A DNA stretch of 64,000 nucleotides from Oscillospiraceae bacterium. GTDB taxonomy: Bacteria; Bacillota; Clostridia; Oscillospirales; Acutalibacteraceae. Below the pieces are notes generated by a model. It was not told the DNA's origin. It did not search any database and was given only the letters and a program-made list of their open reading frames with translations. Shown here in pieces: positions 43,441-52,196 of the stretch (position 1 is the first letter of the stretch; every line of letters starts with the position of its first letter). Location: the NCBI GenBank assembly GCA_910574935.1, contig CAJTCU010000001.1:310001-374000 (forward strand), read 5' to 3'. A program made the translations under genes and the position numbers.

Positions 43441-43767
43441 GGTTCGGAGTTCCTCCAAAAAACCAGGCAACTCGTCAAAAAGAACAGCACAAATCAACGA
43501 CCAGTTTGTATTATCATAGTCATGAACCAGCCGATGCCGGAGGCCGGATATTTTCGCCCAGGGAATTTGGCCATGCCTCTGCTTGAAATCATCTGGGAGG
43601 TTGTAGATCTGTTCGCCAATATTGTATAGCGGAGTTGTTATCGTCCAACGGATCGTTTCCTCTGCCATAACTTGTTCGGCGGTGATAGATTCATCACGCA
43701 GATAAGCCATCAGCTTTTCGGTCGTGGTGCATATCTTCTCAAGCCGCTACTTGTCTGTATACTTCAC
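43435..43767 (-). pseudogene. HepT-type HEPN toxin with early nonsense codon
   Basis: The full frame from GTG 43767 reads KYTDK-stop-RLEKICTTTEKLMAYLRDE and then a complete HEPN protein with the RNase motif RHRLVHDY near the end. A TAG (43747-43749) replaces codon 7. Translation from the internal ATG 43710 would give a 91-residue product retaining RxxxxH-type residues but lacking the first helix. The start overlaps the MntA stop (GTGA). Normally this toxin is an RNase or tRNA nuclease neutralised by MntA-mediated AMPylation. Confidence 0.75.
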
Positions 43768-44066
43768 GCAATCTGCACTCCTTCCGCAAAAATAGTGTTG
43801 TAAAAGTCCGAGCCAGCGTTAATCTCGCACAACTCATATACGTCCACATTTTTTGCAAGAATGTGGTAAAGATCATCTGCGATACAAAAGACATCCGTAG
43901 GCACGAAATGCTCGCCGCCGATGATAAGGAGATCTATGTCCGACTTGCTATCGGCCTCGTTTCTGGCGTATGAGCCAAACAGGATAGCTTTCTCGGCCCG
44001 ATACTTTTTGAGCAAAGGAAGAATTGCTGAGCGTATCTCTTCGCCTGTTAGAATTTTGTCAGACAT
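43764..44066 (-). CDS. mntA: MntA-type nucleotidyltransferase antitoxin
   Basis: 100 residues; minimal nucleotidyltransferase with GSYARNEADSKSDIDLLI, giving GSX10-DXD catalytic residues. In HepT/MntA (type VII) systems it AMPylates the tyrosine of HepT. ATG 44066 (MSDKIL) has GGAGGTGG upstream and overlaps the preceding stop (TAATG). A truncated version lies at 15097-15175. With the toxin gene interrupted, this antitoxin may be a survivor. Confidence 0.85.
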   Translation of the reverse strand: MSDKILTGEEIRSAILPLLKKYRAEKAILFGSYARNEADSKSDIDLLIIGGEHFVPTDVFCIADDLYHILAKNVDVYELCEINAGSDFYNTIFAEGVQIA

Positions 44067-44246
44067 TAGTTCCACCTCCACTTCCAGTAGCTCGTCCAGC
44101 GTTCATTCCACATTCCCACGTTTATCTCTATAATTCTTTCTGACAAGGTTTGCTTTCTATTTTTCATATGTTGTGTATCCACTTCATCCTTTCGGAGCCA
44201 GCTAACTGTGTCACATTTTCATTTGCGCTATTAATTTATACATTTT
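44067..44246 (-). pseudogene. C-terminal coding remnant upstream of mntA
   Basis: An open stretch ends TLSERIIEINVGMWNERW and SYWKWRWN before TAA at 44066-44068, overlapping the mntA ATG. The protein-like composition and coupling suggest the end of a former upstream operon gene; no family recognised. Confidence 0.4.
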
Positions 44247-45449
44247 TCAAAATGGCGAATCGTCCTCATCTTCACAGATAGATTGCTCCAACTCATCTAT
44301 CGAAACAGGCCAATCATTATATTCACATATATCGTCTATCTGATGCTTTTTCAGGAACTCGCAACGATCAGATAACAAGTAATATAGATACTCAATATCT
44401 TCTTTGCGCAACGATGCAGTGTCTTGTACCACGTCAGGTTGGCATGAGTAAAATTTATTTTCATTATAAGCATTTACCAGTTCTGGGAAAGAGGATATTT
44501 TTTCGACCAGTCTAGAGATATATTTCTTGATGCTTTCTCTGTAATTAAAATCGCATTCTCTCTCAATATAATCTACGTAGGCTATTTCACCCAAAATATG
44601 GCGCCTTTTAGTATAATCACCAGAGAAAATGCAATTATGTATCTCTGCTCTAATCTTGCGCTTTAATTCTCTAGGGGCTTTTAATTCGGATTTGTAATCA
44701 TCTTGAACGACTGTAATACCCGTAATAAGCTTTTTCCCTGATGGCGTTTGGTAGTGTGTTTTGTGCTCGTTGATTTCAAAACCAAAGGATTCAATTATTT
44801 CTCGGATCTGAATAGATGCTTTTTTCAAAAGATCCTTATTGTCGCAAGAGAAATACATATCATCTGCATACCGTGAATAACGAATGCCGCGCTTATCACA
44901 TAAACCTATCAGAGCTTTATCAAACTGTATACATACAGTATTAGAAAGTGCCGGAGAAGTTGATGCTCCTTGCGGAAGTTGATTATTTACGGTACATAAA
45001 CGTGATAGAATTGTGGCAGCAAAGTCATTATACCCTATGGAGGAAAAGAAGGAAAAGATACGTTTCCTGGTAATACTAGGAAAGAAGTCCTTTAAATCGA
45101 TGGAAAGGCCGTATAATGTATTCATGTGACCTGCCGCATTTTGCTTTTGCCCAAATGAAGTCCCTATACGGAAAGCCATTGCCCGATTAGATGGGGGAAT
45201 TTTATTTAGGATTTCTGTGAGTATCCAGTGCTGTACAATGGAAAGCGTGTAGGATGGCACGGACAAAACCCGAACGCCGCCCCGACGTTTTGGAATTTCT
45301 TTACCCGTATAATACTTTTCGGTTTTCATGGATAGACAGTAGAGTAAGCGCTTACTTAATCTAATTATCTCTGATAATTCATCCAAAGTTTTGAAACGGG
45401 GCAGTCCAAGTGAATCCATAAGCAGTACGTTTGTACTATTTTGGGGCAT
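44247..45449 (-). CDS. Retron reverse transcriptase
   Basis: 400 residues from ATG 45449. Retron-type RT with NAXXH (N104-H108, NAAGH), first catalytic Asp in SIDLKDFFPSI (D118), LPQGASTSP (160-161 QG), catalytic YADD (194-197) and ITG (242-244), equivalent to the retron VTG motif. About 150 C-terminal residues follow, longer than Ec86-type RTs. It copies the msd part of the RNA at 45451-45610 into msDNA primed from a 2'-OH. The AAAGGAG site before ATG overlaps the a2 repeat. A 31-codon in-frame extension upstream is the ncRNA itself, not protein. AT-rich relative to its neighbours. Confidence 0.93.
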   Translation of the reverse strand: MPQNSTNVLLMDSLGLPRFKTLDELSEIIRLSKRLLYCLSMKTEKYYTGKEIPKRRGGVRVLSVPSYTLSIVQHWILTEILNKIPPSNRAMAFRIGTSFGQKQNAAGHMNTLYGLSIDLKDFFPSITRKRIFSFFSSIGYNDFAATILSRLCTVNNQLPQGASTSPALSNTVCIQFDKALIGLCDKRGIRYSRYADDMYFSCDNKDLLKKASIQIREIIESFGFEINEHKTHYQTPSGKKLITGITVVQDDYKSELKAPRELKRKIRAEIHNCIFSGDYTKRRHILGEIAYVDYIERECDFNYRESIKKYISRLVEKISSFPELVNAYNENKFYSCQPDVVQDTASLRKEDIEYLYYLLSDRCEFLKKHQIDDICEYNDWPVSIDELEQSICEDEDDSPF

Positions 45450-45450
45450 G

Positions 45451-45610
45451 AAAAAGCCACTCCTTTTACCAAAGTCTTTCGTTGAGGTTCGGTGAGGGTT
45501 CCACTCAAATGTGGAAACATCGCCGAAGCTCGAGGAATCCATAAGTAGCTGATATACCAGAGAAGGCGAATCGCCTTCCTATAGGTCTCTAGACTAAAAA
45601 GAGTGGCTTA
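45451..45610 (-). ncRNA. Retron msr-msd RNA
   Basis: Read on the minus strand. a1 (AAGCCACTCTTTTTAG, about 45593-45608) and a2 (AAAAGGAGTGGCTTTTT, about 45452-45468) are complementary over about 13 bp with one mismatch. Between them lie a short msr hairpin GAAGGCG / CGCCTTC (45562-45578) and a long msd hairpin (45484-45531) with inner stem GTTTCCAC / GTGGAAC, loop ATTTGA, and outer TTCGG / CCGAA pairs. It sits exactly between effector stop and RT start, the standard position for a retron RNA. The branching G is likely in the TTTTTAGTC just after a1 (inference). Confidence 0.8.
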
Positions 45611-45611
45611 T

Positions 45612-46508
45612 TCATTTTTGCCTCCTCATTATAGCACATCTGATTTGATCATGCAAGATGGTTTTTTCTCGTGCAGTTGAAGTCTGCAGTATTGCGCTAG
45701 TAATATGATATCCCTTTTGTGAGAGAGATAGTATTTCTTTATATTGTGGGGATTTCTTACTCTTTTCCGTTTCGCTTTGATTGATTGCGCGATAGGTCGT
45801 TTCAATAACGTTTGAGTTGAGCAGGTATTTTATGGATGCATTGAAAATATCATTATACTCTTTTGGAAGGTTGCCATTCATTTTAATCATATTTTTAATG
45901 CCATTAAATACTGCATTCCGGTTAATGCTGCGATAAAAGAACAAAGCAAGAGGAATAAAGCTAATGTAAAAAGAAAGGCTTGAAAATGAGGGTGTTTCTT
46001 TTACCCAATGTTGTCTTTTCATCCTTTTAGCTTGCTTAACAATTGCACTGACTAGATCGTCTAGTGCGTCCTTACGGTACTCTATGACCGCATCCTTCCG
46101 CTCTTTTTGAATATGTTTTATTGGGCCCAACATGATAAAGCTTCTGTCACGCGCATAACGCTTTTCAATACCTACTATCATTTTATCTCGAATCGCATCA
46201 ACTTGGCAAAATGCTCCTAACTCTACAGCAGATCCGAAACTCTCGCATAATACACATATTATGTCGGCGTTCTGTGCTAGCAGGTTCTCGTATTCCAGCA
46301 AATCCGCATACTTATTCCGATTGAGAAGTTCCATAAAAAGGTCTTCGGGATAAAAAATGCGGAGGTCCTCCTTTTCTAAAAGGGAACGCACCTTGTTCCG
46401 TACATTATCTTTACCTGCACCTCCGCAGAGAAATAAGTATATTGATTTAGCGTAGACTTTCAAAAATACATCATCATATATTTGTTTGAATATATCAAGG
46501 CAATCCAT
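45612..46508 (-). CDS. Retron NDT-like effector (St85/Ec86 type)
   Basis: 298 residues. The N-terminal half has a nucleoside 2-deoxyribosyltransferase-like fold: IYLFLCGGAGKDNVRNKVRS, RIFYPEDLF, and the family motif CESFGSAVELGAF (GSxxELG, 92-98) with the catalytic-type Glu. The C-terminal half is helical with a winged-helix-like part. It matches effectors of type II-A retrons, which are held inactive by the RT-msDNA complex and act when phage disturbs it. ATG 46508 has AAGGGG upstream; the TTG ten codons earlier is less likely. Followed directly by msr-msd and RT. Confidence 0.88.
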   Translation of the reverse strand: MDCLDIFKQIYDDVFLKVYAKSIYLFLCGGAGKDNVRNKVRSLLEKEDLRIFYPEDLFMELLNRNKYADLLEYENLLAQNADIICVLCESFGSAVELGAFCQVDAIRDKMIVGIEKRYARDRSFIMLGPIKHIQKERKDAVIEYRKDALDDLVSAIVKQAKRMKRQHWVKETPSFSSLSFYISFIPLALFFYRSINRNAVFNGIKNMIKMNGNLPKEYNDIFNASIKYLLNSNVIETTYRAINQSETEKSKKSPQYKEILSLSQKGYHITSAILQTSTAREKTILHDQIRCAIMRRQK

Positions 46509-46550
46509 ATATTTTCCCCTTACAATTTCTTGTTTCAAGCCTTTAATGAT

Positions 46551-46579
46551 ATTATACTATAAGCTGGTCAAATAATCAA
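46551..46579 (-). promoter_or_regulatory. Retron operon promoter
   Basis: Minus-strand TTGATT (46574-46579), 17 bp, TATAAT (46551-46556), about 40 bp before the effector ATG. It likely drives effector, msr-msd and RT as one transcript. Confidence 0.7.
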
Positions 46580-46709
46580 CTGTTCGCTGGGATGTCGACT
46601 CTCGCAGTGTAGTGTATTTCCTCAGTCAGCACATTGAAAAAAAGGAAAAATTTCTCTGGACTTTTGCAAAAAAATGTGGTAGTGTCGTGTTGAAAGGCAG
46701 GGAAAGAAA

Positions 46710-46997
46710 ATGAAAATTTTAGAAGAATTCTGGTACGGCAACATACAACCCAACGAGCGGGACATTATACCTAACAGTCGGTTTGCTAAGCTGCTTAAAC
46801 TAGTCGCTAAGAATGAGGAGAACTTGGCCCCCATGCTATCAGAAGACGCAAAAGTGGTGTTTGAAAAATTGAAAGACACTCAGGATGAATTGTCCAGTAT
46901 AAGCGAGCGTGATTCGTTTGTACTGGGTTTTCGTTTGGGTGCAAGGTTTATGCTAGAGGTTATGGAGGATATGGATGTGCCGTTTATTGATAGATAA
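46710..46997 (+). CDS. DUF6809 family protein
   Basis: 95 residues beginning MKILEEFWYGNIQPNERDII and containing SFVLGFRLGARFMLEVMEDM, the family pattern of an N-terminal tryptophan/tyrosine phrase and a C-terminal amphipathic helix. Small cytoplasmic proteins of unknown function, frequent on Clostridia mobile elements. ATG 46710 is preceded by GGGAAAG. It is the only plus-strand gene in the left half of the right island. Confidence 0.75.
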   Translation: MKILEEFWYGNIQPNERDIIPNSRFAKLLKLVAKNEENLAPMLSEDAKVVFEKLKDTQDELSSISERDSFVLGFRLGARFMLEVMEDMDVPFIDR

Positions 46998-47004
46998 GGC
47001 TGGC

Positions 47005-47535
47005 CTAAGTTGAGTTTCCTATTTCCTCTGGCATTAGCCTGTAGTAATCGGGTTGTAATTCCATCTTGAAAACTTTCACATCAGTCCCACGATAATGCGC
47101 ACAGATTTTTTCGCAATCCTTTTCTGAGGCTTTTGCACCAAGATATACGGCAGTTATGTAATTGTGTACATCAAAGTAATAACGAGATATGTCGAATGGG
47201 AATGGATTAAGGTTTTGACGGTGAAACACGCAACGCCACTCTTCTTCATACTTCCATCCCTCGAATTTATGCAAAGCTGCCTCATAAATAATATGGTTTG
47301 CCATTGCTCCATCTGAGTTAGCAAAGGTTCCAGGAATAAATTTTCGTTCTTTAGTGTATTGCACAGGGTGGAGATGTTGCTTCAAAGGGGAGTGACTAAA
47401 ATCATACTCAATACAAAATCCTGTATGATTTTCAGCGTAGTGGCTCCACATTAAGATGGAGTTCTTCACCTGCGAGAAACAAGCCACTCTGAAGTCTCTT
47501 TTGAGTTCCTGGAAGGAATTATTTATACAATTCAT
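47005..47535 (-). pseudogene. DUF2971 gene, 3' half (split by element)
   Basis: Encodes FQELKRDFRVACFSQVKNS, then LMWSHYAENHTGFCIEYDF and FEGWKYEEEWRCVFH, the central and C-terminal DUF2971 motifs. Its 5' half is at 54994-55337 on the same strand. The open frame stops at the inverted repeat of the 7.45-kb element. Both halves together make a normal protein of about 290 residues with no other damage, so insertion is the only lesion seen. ATG 47535 is probably not a natural start. Confidence 0.85.
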
Positions 47536-47560
47536 TAGGTCAGTTTACAAGGAACTACAC

Positions 47561-48120
47561 GCAGACCGTGAAACGGGCTGCTGACAACAAACGGCGCTAT
47601 GCTCCCGGTAAGGGGCATAGCGCCTGTTTATTGTGGGGGTATCCAAAGGGGGCAGCGCCCCATTTGGCACACGACTTTGCGAAGCAAAGTGTAGTGTGTT
47701 ATACGCTCTGTCGGCGTTGCCGTGAAAATGCCGTTGCCGCCGGGGAGGGCAAGGGCATTTGAAGCGGCAGGAAAACAGGGCTTTGTTTGGGGCTGGGAAG
47801 CCGGAAACAAAGGGCTGGTTTCAGCAGCAGACAGGGCGTATATGAAAGCCCTCGTCCACCGTCCTCAGCCTATGGGACAAAATGTGCCAAACCTTTAGAC
47901 ACCGTGACTATATGTGTGGCCACACTCATTTATTTTAGTGGTCGTTCTTTTCTCAAAATTGAAATGGGCGGGAAGCCATTTTAGGGCTTTCCCGCCTTGA
48001 TTGCCCATCAGCAAAGGCAGGCGGGGCTGTCAACGGCGGCGCATTTGTGCGCCGTTCATCTTGACCGTTGACTGGCTCGGCTGCCTTTGCTATCTCCCCC
48101 GATAAACTGAAAGTTTTAGA
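47561..48120. other. Noncoding left end of the serine-recombinase element
   Basis: No gene supported. Visible structures: hairpin GGCGCTATGC / GCATAGCGCC (about 47592-47624), hairpin GGCGGGAA / TTTCCCGCC (about 47968-47997), and GGCGCA / TGCGCC near 48038. These look like terminators or element-end regulatory structures. Confidence 0.4.
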
Positions 48121-48564
48121 TTAGTCCCACACGATTTCCAAACAATCGAAGTTATCTGGAATTGGTGGTACGCACGAATAAGTATTTAATTCAAATGCCT
48201 CTATTGTAATTACTCCATCAGAGCATAGCCATTCGCAATTTACTAATTTTTCTAATTCCGCAGGCAAAATGGTTGTGCAAATCACGATTGTATCTCCTGC
48301 AAGAACTAATTCTTCTTTCCCATTGTTTTCTACGATTTCTGTATCATCGTGGAGAGCAACACGCACCCATGCTATGTCAGGCATTAACTCAATCTTTTGT
48401 AGCATATTTCGTATTTCAGAAAGCGTTGGACGGCCAAATTCCCATTAGTTCGGAGCAATGGAATCCTCCTCTGTGTTTCCATCGAAAAATTCATCAAGCG
48501 TTAGTAATGGCAAGCGTTCTTCATTTTCTTCCAATATTTTTTTGAATGTATTCAACTCTATCAT
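48121..48564 (-). pseudogene. Small acidic protein with in-frame stop
   Basis: From ATG 48564 (GGAG upstream): MIELNTFKKILEENEERLPL, TLDEFFDGNTEEDSIAPN, TAA at 48446-48448, then WEFGRPTLSEIRNMLQKIEL and a 94-residue remainder ending CLEIVWD. One nonsense change interrupts a 147-residue protein. Its place beside an SMI1/KNR4 gene suggests an immunity-type protein; family not recognised. Confidence 0.65.
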
Positions 48565-48591
48565 AGTCACAATTCTCCTCGCAAATCAGAA

Positions 48592-49140
48592 TTAGTTGAT
48601 TTTATCCTCTCCCCGGATTTTCTTGTTTTTCCGTTCTTCTAACTCCGCAATTTGGTTCATCAAGCAATCTGAAAAAGTCCCCTCAATCGGTGTAGCTTCT
48701 CCTGTTGTGTAGTAGTCAAGAAGGACTATGTTATTATTCTTGTCAAAACAAAATATTTCATCACCATTCCCTATAATGGACAAGAATGGGATAAAATCAG
48801 TAAAACCTTCATCGTGTAGTTCTTTCGTTTTTTCACGAATATCCAAAAAATCGGGTATTCCATTGGCAATTCCATAGACTATAATTCCTCGACAGAACGA
48901 CCAAAATGGGCCTATGTCATATTGTTTCGCTTGTGGCCATATTTCTTCTCGAACCTCCATATAAAGCCCACCTAATGGGGACATAGTGAACTCTCTAAAA
49001 TCAGCAGGAAGATTTATCCCATACTGATTTTCAAAATCCTTTATATCCTGCTCCGATGGCTCATTTCCCATACAAGCTACAACCTGATAAGTCTGCTTAT
49101 CATAATTATGGAAATAATCATAAACTTTTTCCAATGACAT
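48592..49140 (-). CDS. SMI1/KNR4 family protein
   Basis: 182 residues with the SUKH-type pattern: PSEQDIKDFENQYGINLPADFREFTM near the start, then GLYMEVREEIWP and IGNGDEIFCFDKNNNIVLLDYY. Members often neutralise polymorphic toxins. ATG 49140 has GGAGG upstream. No toxin gene is adjacent, so it may act as an orphan immunity gene carried by the element. Confidence 0.8.
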   Translation of the reverse strand: MSLEKVYDYFHNYDKQTYQVVACMGNEPSEQDIKDFENQYGINLPADFREFTMSPLGGLYMEVREEIWPQAKQYDIGPFWSFCRGIIVYGIANGIPDFLDIREKTKELHDEGFTDFIPFLSIIGNGDEIFCFDKNNNIVLLDYYTTGEATPIEGTFSDCLMNQIAELEERKNKKIRGEDKIN

Positions 49141-49175
49141 AATATACCTCCTACAAAATGCGATTTTTTATTTTC

Positions 49176-49976
49176 TTACTTCCGTCCCCGCTGTGGGGTT
49201 GGTTTTTTCAGCAAGTCCGACTTCTGTGCAATCTTTTTCAGCCACTTCTTTTCTTCCCCGGACAGCTTCTTAAAGTTCAGCCGCAGCCGTTTGCAGATAA
49301 ACACCAAAGACGCTTTCTCCGGGTCACTGTCTGGGTTGGTAATTTCGGTAGCAGCTTCCAATAATCCTTTCAGCGGGTTATCCTCCGGGACGCTGAAAAA
49401 ATCCTCCCTGTGGGCTTCCCGCAGGCCGGCGGCTATCTCGTCTATGTCCTGCTGGATTATGTAACGGCAAAAGCTGTCATCATCAATATGGGCAGCGATA
49501 AGCTGTCTTAACTGCGGGTCGGTCAAGCCGGGATTGTGCTGTTTCATAATCATTGCGCTCATAGCGTCCACAATGGCGTTTGCGCTCTGTACCTGCTTCA
49601 CCGCCGTTCCGTTCACATAGATTTCAAGGTCGGCCATCAGCTTGATAAAATCCGGGTGCGCCGCCAATTCGCACAGCAGAGCATTGTCCACCTGCCCGCT
49701 TTTCAGCAGGTCAATCATTCCGTCACTCAAACGCAGGTCTGCAAGATCAGCGTTTGGGTGACGCTTCATTTCAGACAGCCCCAGCAGATAGTCGGTGGTC
49801 ACGCCGTAAAACTTCGCCAGCTTGATAAGAGCATAGTGGCTGATGTCCTTAAAATCGTCCGCTTCATAACTGCCCAACGCAGACTTGGAGAGGTTCGTCT
49901 GCTCTGCAAGCTGTTCCAGCGTCAAGCCACGCTGCACACGCAGGTCTTTCAAGCGTTCTTGAATGGATAAAGACAT
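49176..49976 (-). CDS. XRE-family transcriptional regulator
   Basis: 266 residues. Helix-turn-helix (ERLKDLRVQRGLTLEQLAEQ, TNLSKSALGSYE) followed by a helical C-terminal domain without known enzymatic motifs. ATG 49976 follows AAGGAGGG. Typical control gene of Tn1549-like and related mobilisable elements, probably regulating excision or transfer genes. Lies between the SMI1 and MBL genes on the same strand. Confidence 0.88.
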   Translation of the reverse strand: MSLSIQERLKDLRVQRGLTLEQLAEQTNLSKSALGSYEADDFKDISHYALIKLAKFYGVTTDYLLGLSEMKRHPNADLADLRLSDGMIDLLKSGQVDNALLCELAAHPDFIKLMADLEIYVNGTAVKQVQSANAIVDAMSAMIMKQHNPGLTDPQLRQLIAAHIDDDSFCRYIIQQDIDEIAAGLREAHREDFFSVPEDNPLKGLLEAATEITNPDSDPEKASLVFICKRLRLNFKKLSGEEKKWLKKIAQKSDLLKKPTPQRGRK

Positions 49977-50012
49977 TTTCTCACCCTCCTTGTCTGTTCG
50001 ATAAATCGGAAG

Positions 50013-50732
50013 TTAGTGAATCGGTAATAATTCCATATTTTTTGCCCGCTTTAGATTTATTTTAAGGTCGTCATATCCAAACGGCTTGCCATGTCCCGGA
50101 TATATTAGATTTGGTCTAAGTGCGATGATTGTTTCCCAAGATTTTAGGAAATCCGTTTTATCCTCCGCCCAAATAGTTATTCTGTGTAAACTTGGCAATC
50201 CGTTCATAGCAGCGTCGCCGCAGAATAGAGAACCGTCATTAGTTAAAAGAGATATGGAATCGGCGGTGTGACCGGGAGTATCAATGATTTTTCCTTGCAA
50301 TAAAAGTTCCACTTGCTTACGGTTTTGTTCGGTCACTTGAATACATCTACATGAATATTCTTGCGTTATTGGAGGAAACAAATGCTTGCCCTTGCCAACA
50401 AATTTCATTAAGAAACAAAAGAGCAAGGCAATCTTGGTTGTGCAACCGCCATGAAAAGAGTTTTGCCCTTTATATAATCTTTCTAACGCCTTGTCACTCA
50501 TAACGATTTGAATGTCAGAGCATTCCGAGAGTATTTCATTCAAATAGCCTGCATGGTCATCGTGAGCGTGTGTCAGAAAAATATATCGTATCTGTTGAGG
50601 GGCTATTTGCATCTTTGCCAGTTGCTTTTTGAAATGTGCAAATCCTCTTTCATACCCTGTATCAATCAGTACATAGCCGTTGTCAATAGGATATATCCAA
50701 TTATTTACTATCCTGCTTCCTGCATTGAGCAT
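50013..50732 (-). CDS. MBL-fold metallo-hydrolase (cargo)
   Basis: 239 residues with THAHDDHAG (metal ligands H55, H57, D59, H60), DTPGHTADS, FCGDAAMNG and IYPGHGKP. Unrelated in detail to the two MBL paralogues elsewhere in this window. Predicted cytoplasmic hydrolase; quorum-signal lactonase-like or glyoxalase-like activity is possible but not shown. Cargo of the serine-recombinase element, with its own extended -10 promoter upstream. Confidence 0.85.
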   Translation of the reverse strand: MLNAGSRIVNNWIYPIDNGYVLIDTGYERGFAHFKKQLAKMQIAPQQIRYIFLTHAHDDHAGYLNEILSECSDIQIVMSDKALERLYKGQNSFHGGCTTKIALLFCFLMKFVGKGKHLFPPITQEYSCRCIQVTEQNRKQVELLLQGKIIDTPGHTADSISLLTNDGSLFCGDAAMNGLPSLHRITIWAEDKTDFLKSWETIIALRPNLIYPGHGKPFGYDDLKINLKRAKNMELLPIH

Positions 50733-50798
50733 AGATGTTCTCTCTTTTCATTTATTTTCATCGGCGTCAACTTTCAATTTACTGTTCTGTATTTTCCC

Positions 50799-50827
50799 AT
50801 TATACCACAATTCCGAGAGCGTGGAAA
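50799..50827 (-). promoter_or_regulatory. Promoter of MBL cargo gene
   Basis: TTTCCA (50822-50827), 17 bp, extended -10 TGGTATAAT (TATAAT 50799-50804) on the minus strand. Confidence 0.5.
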
Positions 50828-51102
50828 TAGCGAGTTTTCCGGGCTGATTTCCTACCTCTTGGATATACGGCACAGGCAATCAAAAAAGTATACACTTGAG
50901 ATAGTTCATCGATGGACAAGCCTCTTGAAAACTAAATGACCGTCTGAAAAGGAATACCCCGGCTGGGGAAGTGTGCTGTGACCCCGCTTCTGGACACCGT
51001 GACCAGAGAGGGTGAGCGTACCAACGCCGGAACACGCCGCAGGAATGGGGCAGGAAGCCTTTTCGGGGAAAACGGCAGCAAGAAGAACAACGGAGGGAGT
51101 GC
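50828..51102. other. Intergenic region before VLP gene
   Basis: No gene supported. The region separates divergent transcription units (MBL leftward, cysteine-rich VLP gene rightward) and should contain the rightward promoter and possibly the transfer origin of the element, but no single site can be assigned. Confidence 0.3.
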
Positions 51103-51516
51103 ATGAAAGAAAGACCCTATCAACATTTGCCACCGCTGGAACACAGGCCGGACAGCTTCCCCTACCGCATGACCCCGGCGCAGAGGAAGCGGGCCAGCAG
51201 CCTGATCCGTCGGGAGTGCTGCAACTGTGGTGGTGGAAACTGCTTTGCGCTGGACGATGGCGACACCTGCACCTGTCCGCAGATGATTACATTCTCCGTC
51301 TGCTGCAAGTGGTTCCGCTGGGCGGTCTTGCCGCTGGATAGGACGCTGGAAGCGGAGATTTACCGTGACTGTGCTTTGAAACGCTGCTCGGTCTGCGGAA
51401 AGCCCTATGTGCCAAAATCCAACCGGGGCAAATACTGCCCGAACTGCGCCGCCAGAGTACACAGGCGGCAGAAAACAGAAAGTGAACGGAAAAGGAGGTC
51501 TGCTGTGGACAGTTAA
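51103..51516 (+). CDS. Cysteine-rich VLP-domain protein
   Basis: 137 residues with the VLP-type pattern RRECCNCGGGNCFALDDGDT, then CPQMITFSVCCKWFRWAVLPLD and a zinc-ribbon CSVCGKPYVPKSNRGKYCPNC. Found almost only on Clostridia and Tn1549-family mobile elements, upstream of repA and the relaxase; function unknown, probably DNA or RNA binding. ATG 51103 has GGAGGGA. First gene of the transfer operon. Confidence 0.88.
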   Translation: MKERPYQHLPPLEHRPDSFPYRMTPAQRKRASSLIRRECCNCGGGNCFALDDGDTCTCPQMITFSVCCKWFRWAVLPLDRTLEAEIYRDCALKRCSVCGKPYVPKSNRGKYCPNCAARVHRRQKTESERKRRSAVDS

Positions 51517-51627
51517 GGCGGGGAAAAGCCTTGATTTGCAAGGCTCCGCAAGCCCAAAACCGGGGCGGGCGGTATGTTTTATCGCCCACCCCGGAAAACG
51601 GGCTTCTAACCGTCCACAAAACACGCT

Positions 51628-52023
51628 ATGACAAACACGATTTACATTCACCAGCCGGAGAAAGTCATCAGCTTCACCCGGCTCCCCAATTTCCTTTTTG
51701 AAGCCCCATCATTCAAGCCCCTGTCCAACGAAGCGAAGGTGCTGTACGCCTTTATCCTGCGGCGGGCGGAGTTATCCCGGAAAAACGGGTGGGCGGACGA
51801 ATATGGGCGGATTTACCTGTATTACCCCATCTGCGAGGTGGTCGCCCTGCTCCACTGTGGGCGGCAGAAGGCGGTGAATACCCTGCGGGAGTTGCAGTAT
51901 GCGGGGCTGGTGGAAATACAGAAACAGGGCTGTGGAAAACCCAACCGCATTTACCCAAAATCCTATGAAGCGGTTCCAAACACCGACTTCAAGAAGTCCG
52001 GCTGCGGTACGCCGGAGGGATGA
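51628..52023 (+). CDS. RepA N-terminal domain replication initiator
   Basis: 131 residues: FTRLPNFLFEAPSFKPLSNE, AKVLYAFILRRAELSRKNGW and IYLYYPICEVVALLHCGRQ define the RepA_N winged-helix domain that binds replication origins. Shorter than many RepA (no C-terminal DnaD-like part), as in small mobilisable elements. The final codon overlaps downstream sequence read into the MobV leader. Probably supports replication of the excised circle. Confidence 0.85.
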   Translation: MTNTIYIHQPEKVISFTRLPNFLFEAPSFKPLSNEAKVLYAFILRRAELSRKNGWADEYGRIYLYYPICEVVALLHCGRQKAVNTLRELQYAGLVEIQKQGCGKPNRIYPKSYEAVPNTDFKKSGCGTPEG

Positions 52024-52196
52024 AAACCGTACCCTACAAGTACGAAAATCAATCCTCTTGGAGTACGGAAACCGGACGATATATAGAAATACAGAGATTA
52101 AAACCATCTATTTATATCGATTCCATTCCAATCCTATCAGAGATATTTTCGGCGGGAAAACCCGCCGGAAAGGAATGGAATGGGGAAAGGAGTTCA

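Noticed and set aside
45450-45542. 31-residue N-terminal extension of the reverse transcriptase
   Set aside because: It overlaps the msd hairpin and a2 repeat; the ribosome site and homology support ATG 45449.
51287-51651. Minus-strand frames opposite the VLP gene
   Set aside because: Antisense to a gene with conserved cysteine motifs; treated as shadows.
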